Shown here in pieces: positions 34,327 to 42,693 of a DNA stretch of 64,000 bases. Source of the DNA: DYRB01 sp963845265 (GTDB lineage: Bacteria; Pseudomonadota; Gammaproteobacteria; Chromatiales; Chromatiaceae); the NCBI GenBank assembly GCA_963845265.1, contig CAWJRN010000018.1, positions 1 to 64,000 on the forward strand, written 5' to 3'. The notes under the pieces are model-generated. The model was given only the letters and a program-made list of their open reading frames with translations. It was not told where the DNA came from and ran no database searches. Both the position numbers and the translations under genes were made by a program. How positions within the stretch are numbered: the first letter of the stretch is position 1; every line of letters starts with the position of its first letter.

Positions 34327-35988
34327 ATGGCCCCCGTATTCAGCGATGTCTTTACTGAAATGGCAGTGCTGCTGTTGGTGGCCGCCGTCATCGGCGCCAT
34401 CGGTGTGCGGCTGCGGCAGCCGCTGATCGTTGCCTTCATTGCGGTAGGCATCCTGGTGGGGCCGTCCGTGCTCGGCTGGGTGTCGGCAAATGACCAAGTC
34501 GATCTCCTGGCCAAGCTGGGTATCGCGCTGTTGTTGTTCGTGGTGGGGCTCAAGCTGGATCTGCACATCATCCGCACCATGGGTCCGGTGGCGCTGGCTA
34601 CCGGACTGGGACAGGTCTTTTTTACCTCCGTGGTCGGCTACTTTATCGCCATCGCCCTGGGGATGACCCCGGTGACCGCCGTCTACGTGGCGGTGGCGCT
34701 GACCTTCTCCAGCACCATCATTATCGTCAAGCTGCTGTCCGACAAGCGCGAGCTGGACGCGTTGCACGGGCGCATCGCCATCGGTTTACTCATCGTTCAG
34801 GATATCGTGGTGGTGCTTGTGATGATTGGCCTGACCGCCTTGGGCGAGGCCGGCGATGCGGCCAGCCTTGGCCGGGAGGCGATCGAGGTCTTGGTCAAGG
34901 GCGGCTTGTTCATCGCCGCCATCGGATTGTTGATGCGCTATGTGTTGACGCCGCTGCTGCATCAGTTGGCCCGTTCGCCGGAGCTGCTGGTGCTGTTCGC
35001 CATCGCCTGGGCGGTGGCCCTGGGCGCGGCGGGCGTACACCTGGGATTCAGCAAGGAGGTGGGCGCCTTTCTCGCCGGTGTGTCCCTGGCCTCCACGCCC
35101 TACCGCGAGGCCATCGGCGCTCGGCTGGTGAGTCTGCGGGATTTTCTGCTGCTGTTTTTCTTTATCGATCTGGGCGCCGGGCTGGAGTTGGCGACGCTCG
35201 GTACACAGATGCTGCCGGCCGTTATCCTTTCGCTGTTCGTGCTCATCGGCAACCCGTTGATCGTCATCATCATCCTGGGCGCCATGGGTTACCGCAAGCG
35301 CACCGGGTTTCTGGCCGGCCTGACGGTGGCCCAGATCAGCGAATTCTCCCTGATCCTGGGGGCGTTAGGCCTGGGCCTAGGCCATATCGACGCCGACACC
35401 ATGGGCCTCATCACCCTGGTGGGCTTGATCACCATCAGCGCCTCCACCTACATGATCCTGTACTCCCACCCCCTCTATGAGTGGATTTCCCGCTGGCTAG
35501 GTGTGTTCGAGCGTAAACGGGCACACAGGGAAGAGGTTCTGGATCTGACTACAGAAGCGAGCGGAGTCGATGTCATCCTGTTCGGTCTGGGGCGGTTCGG
35601 CTCCAGAATTGCGCGGGAACTGCGGCAACGAGGCCACCGGGTGCTCGGCGTGGATTTCGATCCCGAACTGGTGCGTCGCCAGCAAGTCGATGGTTATGCG
35701 GTACGCTACGGCGATGCCCAAGACCCGGAATTTCTCGCCACCCTGCCGCTCGGGCAGATACGTTGGGTCTTGAGCAGCGTGCGAGAGATGCCCGCCAATC
35801 TCGTCCTGCTGCATGGCCTGCGCGATTATGGCTACAAAGGGCGCGTGGCGGTAACGGCCCACACTACCCCCGATGCCGGGAAATTGAGGCAGGCCGGTGC
35901 CGATCAGGTGCTGATCCCTTATGCCGATGCGGCGGCGGAGGCCGTTGATAACCTGTTTGGCGCGGACGTTCACGAGGAGCCGAAATGA
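34327..35988 (+). CDS. CPA2-family cation:proton antiporter with RCK (TrkA-N) domain
   Basis: The 553-residue protein has 12-13 membrane segments of the KefB/Na-H exchanger type up to about residue 385. Conserved stretches include FTSVVGYFIAIALG, LTFSSTIIIVKLLSDKREL and GFSKEVGAFLAGVSLASTPY. A C-terminal RCK domain follows with the nucleotide-binding start FGLGRFGSRIARELRQRGH near 418. It exchanges potassium or sodium for protons under control of nucleotides. The stop overlaps a further ATG by ATGA (see the truncated universal stress gene). A decayed paralog lies at 49236-49931. Confidence 0.9.
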   Translation: MAPVFSDVFTEMAVLLLVAAVIGAIGVRLRQPLIVAFIAVGILVGPSVLGWVSANDQVDLLAKLGIALLLFVVGLKLDLHIIRTMGPVALATGLGQVFFTSVVGYFIAIALGMTPVTAVYVAVALTFSSTIIIVKLLSDKRELDALHGRIAIGLLIVQDIVVVLVMIGLTALGEAGDAASLGREAIEVLVKGGLFIAAIGLLMRYVLTPLLHQLARSPELLVLFAIAWAVALGAAGVHLGFSKEVGAFLAGVSLASTPYREAIGARLVSLRDFLLLFFFIDLGAGLELATLGTQMLPAVILSLFVLIGNPLIVIIILGAMGYRKRTGFLAGLTVAQISEFSLILGALGLGLGHIDADTMGLITLVGLITISASTYMILYSHPLYEWISRWLGVFERKRAHREEVLDLTTEASGVDVILFGLGRFGSRIARELRQRGHRVLGVDFDPELVRRQQVDGYAVRYGDAQDPEFLATLPLGQIRWVLSSVREMPANLVLLHGLRDYGYKGRVAVTAHTTPDAGKLRQAGADQVLIPYADAAAEAVDNLFGADVHEEPK

Positions 35989-36017
35989 AACGATTCAAGA
36001 ACGTTCTTTTGGTATGA
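35985..36017 (+). pseudogene. 10-codon relic of a universal stress protein gene
   Basis: ATGAAACGATTCAAGAAC begins in an ATGA overlap with the antiporter stop and encodes MKRFKNVLLV before a TGA. The same 18 bp begin the intact universal stress gene at 37197. So the original antiporter-usp junction was here and was separated from, or copied relative to, the gene 1.2 kb downstream. Confidence 0.7.
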
Positions 36018-36104
36018 ACATGGAAACCAACGAGCCTCTAATCGCAAGGCTACACTCTGTTATTCCTTCGTCGGTACATCTTGCCTCGTGGAGGAGGTGC
36101 TAAT

Positions 36105-36863
36105 ATGAATCAAACGAAACCAACTAGTAATAAGGAAAATGTATTCTGGTTGACGGGAGTATTTTTTTTCGTTTTATTAGGCGCGGGTGTGGCCAGCATT
36201 TACTTTCTGGTTCAGCTCAATAGCGAGCTAAAGCAGATCGTCAAGGAGGATATCCCAATAACTGATATGATAGCCGAAATTACGATACATAAATTAGAAC
36301 AAACGTCTTGGTTCGAGCGGGCGCTGCGTCACGCTGAAATCGTGGCCCATAAACGGGAGAACAATGAAGACAACTTGAGGCTTTTTGGGGAAGCCAAAGA
36401 TAAGTTTGAGAAAATTGCCGTCAAGGTAAATGAAGAAATCGATAACACCGCAAGGATGAGCAGCGAAGCACAAAAACTAGCTCACACGGAGCACCGGAGA
36501 ACCGAACTCAAACATATTGAAGAATTTCTAATCTCCATACAACGAGATTATGCCGCATACAATGAGCGCGCCACGGAATTGTTTGCTTTATTTCAGAGCG
36601 GGAAAATCGCTGAAGCTGAGAAACTCATCGACGTAACAGAAAAACTAGAAGCCGATTTCAACCAAAGACTGGAAGAGTTTTTATTTGAGTCTGACGAGTT
36701 TACCAGGCATTCATTGTCAAGCATTGGAGAAAGCGAGGGCAAAGCCATAATTATTATCGCCGTGATAATCAGTATTTCTCTCTTGTTCACGGCTGCTGTA
36801 TTATTATTTAAGATTATCTTCGCTATTTTCCGGAAGGTTCATCCCTCGCGAGATTGGCGCTAA
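36105..36863 (+). CDS. membrane sensor-like protein (MCP-type four-helix ligand domain without signalling module)
   Basis: The 252-residue protein has a transmembrane segment at about residues 13-35, a long charged helical periplasmic region of about 180 residues, and a second membrane segment near 215-240. This is the plan of a 4-helix-bundle chemoreceptor sensor. It ends 10-15 residues after the second membrane segment, before any HAMP or MCP signalling domain, so it looks like a truncated receptor. GGAGGTGCTAAT precedes the ATG. The gene is strikingly AT-rich compared with its neighbours, which marks it as foreign. Confidence 0.6.
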   Translation: MNQTKPTSNKENVFWLTGVFFFVLLGAGVASIYFLVQLNSELKQIVKEDIPITDMIAEITIHKLEQTSWFERALRHAEIVAHKRENNEDNLRLFGEAKDKFEKIAVKVNEEIDNTARMSSEAQKLAHTEHRRTELKHIEEFLISIQRDYAAYNERATELFALFQSGKIAEAEKLIDVTEKLEADFNQRLEEFLFESDEFTRHSLSSIGESEGKAIIIIAVIISISLLFTAAVLLFKIIFAIFRKVHPSRDWR

Positions 36864-37196
36864 CAAAACAGCCGATGATGCTTGCCGGGCGCCTGCACAC
36901 CAGCACCAAGGCCATGCCTCGAGCGTTGTGAAAGGCGTTGCACAGCCCCTTGATTGCGCTTCGATAATAGTATTAGCGCCGACTCCACCATTGCGCTGCT
37001 TGATCAACTCGATCAGTCTTAGGTATTGCCACCTACGCTATCTCCTGAGCTCTAGGGCGTGGAATAGGTATTCTAAACAGGGGCAACTTGTCGCAGCTGA
37101 ACATGGTCCGGCCCGACCAAACGGGACAATCTGGCTCTTTCAATGTGGCCGCGGTATTTCACATCCAGTTGCTTTAGTAAACAGCAGGGTGCACGA
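36864..37196. other. right part of the AT-richer insertion between the stress genes
   Basis: I see no gene in this stretch. It ends at the second copy of the 19-bp direct repeat AATGAAACGATTCAAGAAC (37196-37214). Confidence 0.4.
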
Positions 37197-38171
37197 ATGA
37201 AACGATTCAAGAACATTATATATGTCGTCAACCCCGACGATGAGGCGGCCTGCGCCCTGGAGCGGGCCGCCACGTTGGCGGAGAACAACGAGGCGTCTCT
37301 CACCGTGGTCACGGTGGTCCCGGAGCTAGCTGCCAGCGGGGTGTTGCGGGGCCTGGCGTTGACGGTCGATGCGTTACAGTCGGCGATGGTGGGTGAAGCC
37401 GAGCAGCGTCTTGACGGGCTTGCCGCGCCTTGGCTCGGACGGGTGGAGATCGAGACGCGGGTGCTGGTCGGAACGGGGTTTCTCGAAGTCATTCGGGAGG
37501 TGCTGCGCAATGACCGGGATCTGGTCGTGAAGTGCGCCGGCAGCGAAGGGCTATTGGGCGGGCTACTGGGCAGCGAGGACATGCACCTGCTGCGCAAGTG
37601 CCCCTGTCCGGTCTGGCTCGACAAACCGAATTCCCCGGCCAGGTACCGTCGCATCCTGGCCGCGGTGGACGTGGACGAGTTCCATCCACCCGGGGAACTG
37701 GCAACCCGCGCGGAGCTGAATTTCCGCATCCTGGAACTGGCTGCCTCCCTCGCCCTGGCCGAATTCGCCGAGCTGCATCTGGTCCATGTGTGGTCCGCGG
37801 TCGGCGAGAGCGCCATGCGCGGGAGCTTTCTGGCAACCCCGGAGGAGCAGATACACGCCTACGTGACTGCCGAAGAGCGCCGGCATGAGCAGGCTCTGGA
37901 CCGCCTGCTGGACGAGGGCGGCGCCCGTCTCGGTGGCGAGGCGCTCGGCTATCTCAAACCGGTCAAGCACCTGAAGAAGGGTTCAACCCGCGACGAAATC
38001 CCCGCCCTGGCCATGCGCCTCGGTGCGGACCTGGTGGTCCTGGGGACCGTGGCGCGCACAGGCATCCCGGGCCTACTGATGGGCAATACCGCGGAGACCC
38101 TGTTGCACCGGCTGGACTGCGCCGTGCTTGCCCTCAAGCCCACCGGTTTTCTCACGCCGGTCACCCTGTAG
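37197..38171 (+). CDS. tandem-domain universal stress protein (UspE-like)
   Basis: The 324-residue protein contains two Usp domains. The first (residues ~1-150) starts MKRFKNIIYVVNP and ends with SEDMHLLRKCPCPVWL. The second (~155-320) starts YRRILAAVDVDE and ends with LGADLVVLGTVARTGIPG, LLMGNTAETLLHRLDCAVLALKP. The G-2x-G-9x-G-type nucleotide motif is clear in the second half. It would originally have followed the antiporter directly (see the relic at 35985). Usp proteins aid survival in starvation and stress; the exact ligand is unknown. Confidence 0.9.
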   Translation: MKRFKNIIYVVNPDDEAACALERAATLAENNEASLTVVTVVPELAASGVLRGLALTVDALQSAMVGEAEQRLDGLAAPWLGRVEIETRVLVGTGFLEVIREVLRNDRDLVVKCAGSEGLLGGLLGSEDMHLLRKCPCPVWLDKPNSPARYRRILAAVDVDEFHPPGELATRAELNFRILELAASLALAEFAELHLVHVWSAVGESAMRGSFLATPEEQIHAYVTAEERRHEQALDRLLDEGGARLGGEALGYLKPVKHLKKGSTRDEIPALAMRLGADLVVLGTVARTGIPGLLMGNTAETLLHRLDCAVLALKPTGFLTPVTL

Positions 38172-38730
38172 GCGCCAGGGCCTCGCGGTCCAGTTGCCCG
38201 GCGGATCGATGGGCACTCGCGCGTCGCCTCAACGGGTTGGTCGCCGCTTGGGCACAAGGCGATGAGTGCCGCCACTGAATCGATGTCGCGGCTCCTTCGG
38301 CCGATGTGCGCCGCCACCGCCGGTCTGAGGACTTCCTGGCTGACGGTTTGCATCTCTCGCCCCCCGGCTATGCCTTTTGGACGAGCGTGCTGCGCCCACG
38401 GCTCATCGCAAACCTGGGGTCGGGGACAGACCTAAAGATGCGCGGGGGTCTGGACCAGTACAGCAGGTCCCCTGGAGGACCTGCCCGATGCCCGCCCGGC
38501 TGAGATCCCGCCATTTATCAACATGCGGTTGGCCCCGGGCTAGACCCGTGCACGCCATGGGTCCAGTCCTTGCGGGAGCATCACCGTTGCGGCAAAGTGC
38601 ACAGACTGGTTTGGGGCTTTGTCCACTGGGAGCCGATTTGGTTCTGGGGCCCCTCGGCGTTGCGGACGAACAGACGGCGACCTCATCCGGTCAACCGGGG
38701 CGACCTACTCCAGCGACAGGAGAACATCGG
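38172..38730. other. gene-poor stretch before the Mrp-like cluster, with one gene relic
   Basis: Apart from a hydrolase fragment at 38306-38424 I see no gene. AGGAG near 38719 is the ribosome-binding site of the first cluster gene. Confidence 0.4.
38306..38424 (+). pseudogene. C-terminal fragment of an SGNH/GDSL hydrolase
   Basis: The frame encodes FLADGLHLSPPGYAFWTSVL, the conserved C-terminal block of SGNH hydrolases with the catalytic Asp-x-x-His (DGLH). The rest of the gene is absent. Confidence 0.6.
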
Positions 38731-39276
38731 ATGTGGACGGATGCGACAATGATCGCACGCACCCTGCCGCCACGCCTGGCGCTATTTGCCCTGCTGTGGT
38801 GGGTGCTAACCGACGGGCGGGTCGGCTCCTGGACGGTCGGTGTGCCCGGCGTTCTGCTCGCCGCCCTGGTCAGCGCCCTGTCCAGCGCCCGCGTCGGCGT
38901 AGGGACCGACCGTTGGACCTCTTGGTCGCTGCGTGGCGTACTGCGCCTTGTGCCGTTTTTCCTGTGGTACTCTCTGCGCGGCGGGACCGACGTGGCGTTC
39001 CGGGCCTTCGCGCCTACCATGCCGCTGGCGCCCGATCTGGTGGATTACCCGCTGCGACTGCCTCCCGGCCGGGCCCGGGTGCTCATGGCCAATCTGACCA
39101 GCCTGATGCCCGGGACCCTCAGCGTCCTGATCCAAGACCGCTTCCTGAGAGTCCATGTGCTGAACCTCCATGGCGCCTACGAGAGCGACCTGGAGAGCCT
39201 GGAGCGTCATGTGGCGGCGGTGTTTCGGCTCCAGTTGGCCGAGCAGGCCCCAGGGTCCGCCGATGCAGCGCCTTAG
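38731..39276 (+). CDS. mrpE: Mrp-type antiporter subunit E
   Basis: The 181-residue protein is of the MnhE/MrpE type: hydrophobic N-terminus with WWVLTDGR, then LVPFFLWYSLRGGTDVAFRA, ANLTSLMPGTLSVLI and HVLNLHG. It opens a nine-gene rightward cluster (38731-45841) encoding a multi-subunit cation/proton antiporter in the inner membrane. AGGAG precedes the ATG by a good distance; a second ATG 18 bp later is also possible. Confidence 0.88.
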   Translation: MWTDATMIARTLPPRLALFALLWWVLTDGRVGSWTVGVPGVLLAALVSALSSARVGVGTDRWTSWSLRGVLRLVPFFLWYSLRGGTDVAFRAFAPTMPLAPDLVDYPLRLPPGRARVLMANLTSLMPGTLSVLIQDRFLRVHVLNLHGAYESDLESLERHVAAVFRLQLAEQAPGSADAAP

Positions 39277-39359
39277 CCTGAAAATGGCTCGACTGCCTGG
39301 AATTCGCACCCAATCCCCCGGCTGCGTCACGCCGGCCAAGCTGTGAAGGCCGACCTCGG

Positions 39360-39644
39360 ATGGCAACGCTCTACCTGGCCCTGATCCTGTTCCTGCTCCT
39401 CACCCTCGCGGCCGGCCTGTGGCGGGTGCGGCGTGGCCCGACCGCGGCCGACCGGATGCTGGCTGCGCAACTGTTCGGCACCACGGCGGTGGCCGTCCTG
39501 TTGCTGCTCGCGCAGGCCTCCGGCAACCCGGCCCTGCGCGACGTAGCGTTGGTGTTCGCCCTGCTCGCCGCCATCACCGTGGTCGCCTTCACGCGCCGTG
39601 CCTGGGGCCTCGGCGAGGACCAGGGGGCCGGTGATGATCGATAG
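39360..39644 (+). CDS. mrpF: Mrp-type antiporter subunit F
   Basis: The 94-residue protein has three membrane segments and the MrpF signature region RVRRGPTAADRMLAAQLFGTT. It lies 83 bp after mrpE and overlaps mrpG by 11 bp. Confidence 0.88.
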   Translation: MATLYLALILFLLLTLAAGLWRVRRGPTAADRMLAAQLFGTTAVAVLLLLAQASGNPALRDVALVFALLAAITVVAFTRRAWGLGEDQGAGDDR

Positions 39645-39927
39645 CCTGGCGGCGGTGCTGATGCTGGCCGGCGCCCTGTTCTTTCTGGCCGGCACCCTGG
39701 GCCTGCTGCGCTTTCCCGATGTCTACACCCGCCTGCATGCCCTCACCAAGGCCGACAACCTCGGTCTTGGCCTGATCGTGGCCGGGCTCGCCCTACAGGC
39801 CGAGTCCTGGGCGGTCGTGGGCAAGCTGGCGTTGATCTGGTTGCTGGTGTTGGTGGCATCCGCCTCCGCGAGCCAATTGGTGGCCGGGCGGGCGCACTCC
39901 AGGGGGGTGCAGCCGTGGCGGCGCTAG
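39634..39927 (+). CDS. mrpG: Mrp-type antiporter subunit G
   Basis: The 97-residue protein has the MrpG features LFFLAGTLGLLRFPDVYTRLHALTKADN and three membrane segments. I chose the ATG within the mrpF end (11-bp overlap) because it gives the family N-terminus. It overlaps the next gene by 13 bp. Confidence 0.9.
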   Translation: MIDSLAAVLMLAGALFFLAGTLGLLRFPDVYTRLHALTKADNLGLGLIVAGLALQAESWAVVGKLALIWLLVLVASASASQLVAGRAHSRGVQPWRR

Positions 39928-40211
39928 CGCTGCTTGCCCTGGCAGTAGATGGGGTGCTGGCCCTGCTCCTACTGTGGTTGGCGTGGCGCGCCCTCGCCAA
40001 CCCGGAGCTGTTCCGGGCCGTGGTGCTGTTTATCGCCTTCGGGCTGGTGCTGGCCCTGGTCTGGGCCCGCCTCGAGGCCCCGGATATCGCCCTGGCGGAG
40101 GCGGCCATCGGCGCCGGCGTCACCGGCGCCCTGCTGCTGGCGGCCCTGGCACGCCTGAACCAACCGGCGGATGTGGCGGACTCGGGAGATGAAGGGGGCG
40201 AGGATGGATAG
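39915..40211 (+). CDS. DUF4040 subunit (MrpA C-terminal / MbhD-like)
   Basis: The 98-residue protein has three hydrophobic helices and the segment EAPDIALAEAAIGAGVTGALLL. This is the hallmark of the DUF4040 region normally found at the C-terminus of MrpA or as MbhD in respiratory membrane complexes. Here it is a free-standing gene. It overlaps mrpG by 13 bp and the next gene by 8 bp. Confidence 0.85.
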   Translation: MAALALLALAVDGVLALLLLWLAWRALANPELFRAVVLFIAFGLVLALVWARLEAPDIALAEAAIGAGVTGALLLAALARLNQPADVADSGDEGGEDG

Positions 40212-40899
40212 GGGGCCAGGGGGCGGGGTTGACCGGGGCGGAAGCCAGGATGCATCCCTCGGCTTCCGCTTGGGGCTGGGTGTGCTGCTGCTGGCCCTGC
40301 TGGGCGGACTCGGCTTGGCCGTGCTGTCGTTACCCGCGCAGGCGCCGGGGCTCGCCCCAGCTGTGGGCGCACGGATGGCGCAAAGCGGCGTCGAGCATCA
40401 GGTCACCGCGGTCCTGCTCAACTTCCGCGCCTACGACACCCTGCTGGAGCTGGCGGTGCTGCTGCTGGCGCTGTTGGGGGTCTGGTCGCTGGCACCTGCC
40501 CCGCGCGGCGACGACTCGGCGCCGGGACCGGTGCTCGCGACCCTTGGTCGGCTGCTGGCGCCGCTGATGATCCTGATGGCTGGCTATCTCCTATGGGTGG
40601 GCGCCCAGGCCCCCGGCGGGGCCTTCCAAGCCGGCGCGGTGCTGGGCGCTGCCGGCGTCCTGGCGCGCTTGAGCGGCTGCCGGCTGCCGGTACGGCTGGC
40701 GGGTTGGCCGCTGCGGCTGACCCTGGTGCTGGGGGTCCTGGTATTCGCCGTCATCGGGGTGGGCGTCATCCCGCTTGGCGGGTCGCTACTGGCCTATCCG
40801 CCCGCCTGGGCCGGCGGTCTGATCCTGGTCATTGAGACGGCCGCCACCCTGTCCATCGCCGCGCTCCTCACGGCCCTGTTCCTCGGGGGCCGTCCATGA
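40204..40899 (+). CDS. mrpB: Mrp-type antiporter subunit B (MnhB)
   Basis: The 231-residue protein joins an MbhE-like N-terminal part (VEHQVTAVLLNFRAYDTLLE) to an MnhB domain (YLLWVGAQAPGGAFQAGAVLG). In a typical Mrp system the first part belongs to the MrpA C-terminus. The start ATGGATAGG overlaps the DUF4040 stop; the stop overlaps mrpC by ATGA. Confidence 0.87.
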   Translation: MDRGPGGGVDRGGSQDASLGFRLGLGVLLLALLGGLGLAVLSLPAQAPGLAPAVGARMAQSGVEHQVTAVLLNFRAYDTLLELAVLLLALLGVWSLAPAPRGDDSAPGPVLATLGRLLAPLMILMAGYLLWVGAQAPGGAFQAGAVLGAAGVLARLSGCRLPVRLAGWPLRLTLVLGVLVFAVIGVGVIPLGGSLLAYPPAWAGGLILVIETAATLSIAALLTALFLGGRP

Positions 40900-41204
40900 C
40901 CCAGGCCACCCTCTATGCACTGACCGGCTTGGGGCTCGTCGGCCTCGGGCTTTACGCCCTGATCGTGCGCGCCCACCTCCTGCGCAAGGTGCTGGCCTTC
41001 AATGTCATTGGCAGCGGCGTCTTTCTGGTGTTGGTCGGGCTCGCGCGCCGCACCCCGGCGGGGGCGCCGGACCCAGTGCCCCAGGCGATGGTCCTGACCG
41101 GTATCGTGGTGGCCGTGGCCGCCACTGCCCTGGCGGTGGTGCTGATGCTTCGGTTGCGGGCAGCGACCGGTCGCATCACCCTGGACGACAGCCCGGGGGA
41201 CTGA
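40896..41204 (+). CDS. mrpC: Mrp-type antiporter subunit C (NuoK-like)
   Basis: The 102-residue, three-helix protein is homologous to complex I NuoK (LIVRAHLLRKVLAFNVIGSGV, VLTGIVVAVAATALAVVL). It starts in an ATGA overlap with mrpB and is followed 4 bp later by mrpD. Confidence 0.9.
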   Translation: MTQATLYALTGLGLVGLGLYALIVRAHLLRKVLAFNVIGSGVFLVLVGLARRTPAGAPDPVPQAMVLTGIVVAVAATALAVVLMLRLRAATGRITLDDSPGD

Positions 41205-41208
41205 CCTG

Positions 41209-42693
41209 TTGCCGCTCGACACCACAGGCCTCGGCTGGACCGTCGCGGTCATCTTCGCGCCCCTGGCCGGTGCCCTGCTTGGCTTCCTGGCCCCGCGCCG
41301 CGCCGTCGCCGTCGGGCTCGCCGCCGCGACCGCGACCGCCATCTCGGCGGTCGGCCTGGCCCATGCGGTCCTCACCCAGGGGCCGCTGCGCCTCGCCGTC
41401 GGCGGCTGGGGGGCGCCGCTCGGCATCGACCTGTACGCGGACGGCCTGAGCGCGACCCTGCTGCTGATGACCGCCCTGGTCGGTCTCGCGGTCAGCGCCC
41501 ATGCACCGGCCTATTTTGGCGACAAGCCCCGCCAGTCGGAGCGCTTCTGGCCCCTGTGGCTGTTTCTGTGGACGGCGTTGAACGCCCTGTTTCTCGCCGC
41601 AGACCTCTTCAACCTCTACGTCACGCTGGAACTACTGGGGCTGGCGGCGGTGGCCCTGACCGCCCTCGGCGGCAGCGGCGACGCCCTGACAGGGGCCATG
41701 CGCTACCTGCTGGTGAGTCTGCTCGGTTCGCTGGCCTACCTGCTGGGGGTGGCCCTGCTCTACCACGCCTATGGCAGCCTCGACCTCGCCGTGCTCTCCG
41801 CTCTGGTGGCCGACTCCCCCGCGACCCGGGCCGCCCTGGGGGCGATGATCGCCGGGCTCTTGCTCAAGACCGCCCTGTTTCCGTTCCACTTCTGGCTCCC
41901 AGGGGCCCACGCCAGCGCCCCGGCGCCGGTCAGCGCCTTGCTCTCGGCGCTGGTGGTCAAGGCATCCTTCTACCTGTTGCTGCGGCTGTGGCTGGGGCTG
42001 TTCGGCGGTTTTGGGGCGCCCCTGGCGGAGCTGCTCGGGGCCCTGGGTGCGGCGGCGGTGCTCTGGGGTTCAGTGCAGGCCCTGCGCCAGCCGCGGCTGA
42101 AGCTGCTCATCGCCTACTCCACCGTGGCGCAGCTTGGTTACCTGTTCCTCGCCTTCCCGCTGGCGGCGGTTGGCGGCGCGGCGGTGTGGGGCGGCGCACT
42201 CTACCTGGTCCTCGCCCACGCCCTGGCCAAGGCGGCCATGTTTCTGACCGCCGGCAGCTTGCTGCGCTTCGGGCATCATGACCGCATCGCGGACCTGGAT
42301 CGGGCGGTCTACCGCTTGCCCCTGACCGTTACCGCCTTCGCCCTGGCCGGGGTCAGCATCATGGGGCTGCCGCCAAGCGGGGGCTTTGTCGGCAAGTGGT
42401 TGTTGCTGGAGGCGGCCTTCCACCAGGGCCGGTGGGACCTGGCGCTGGTGATGCTGCTGGGCGGGGCGCTGGCGGCAGCCTATGTGTTCAAGGTGGTGGG
42501 TTTCGCCTTCACCCCGGCGTATGCCGGACATCGGGCCGGTTCGGTGCCCGCGGCGATGGAGTGGAGCGCGCTGTTGCTCGCCGTCGGTGCCATCCTGCTC
42601 GGCTTCGCCGGGCCCCTGGTGTGGCCGCTCCTGGAGGTCGGGGCGCCCTTCGCCGCGCCGCCCGCCCCGGCGACCTGGCAAGTGCCGCCATGA
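41209..42693 (+). CDS. mrpD: Mrp-type antiporter subunit D (NuoM/N-like)
   Basis: The 494-residue protein has about 14 membrane helices of the complex I antiporter fold. Key charged residues are present: Glu in LYVTLELLGLAAVAL, Lys in GLLLKTALFPFHFWLPGAH, and Lys in LLSALVVKASFYLLLRL. It appears to start at TTG (41209), 4 bp after mrpC; no ATG fits. The stop overlaps the next gene by ATGA. Confidence 0.88.
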   Translation: MPLDTTGLGWTVAVIFAPLAGALLGFLAPRRAVAVGLAAATATAISAVGLAHAVLTQGPLRLAVGGWGAPLGIDLYADGLSATLLLMTALVGLAVSAHAPAYFGDKPRQSERFWPLWLFLWTALNALFLAADLFNLYVTLELLGLAAVALTALGGSGDALTGAMRYLLVSLLGSLAYLLGVALLYHAYGSLDLAVLSALVADSPATRAALGAMIAGLLLKTALFPFHFWLPGAHASAPAPVSALLSALVVKASFYLLLRLWLGLFGGFGAPLAELLGALGAAAVLWGSVQALRQPRLKLLIAYSTVAQLGYLFLAFPLAAVGGAAVWGGALYLVLAHALAKAAMFLTAGSLLRFGHHDRIADLDRAVYRLPLTVTAFALAGVSIMGLPPSGGFVGKWLLLEAAFHQGRWDLALVMLLGGALAAAYVFKVVGFAFTPAYAGHRAGSVPAAMEWSALLLAVGAILLGFAGPLVWPLLEVGAPFAAPPAPATWQVPP

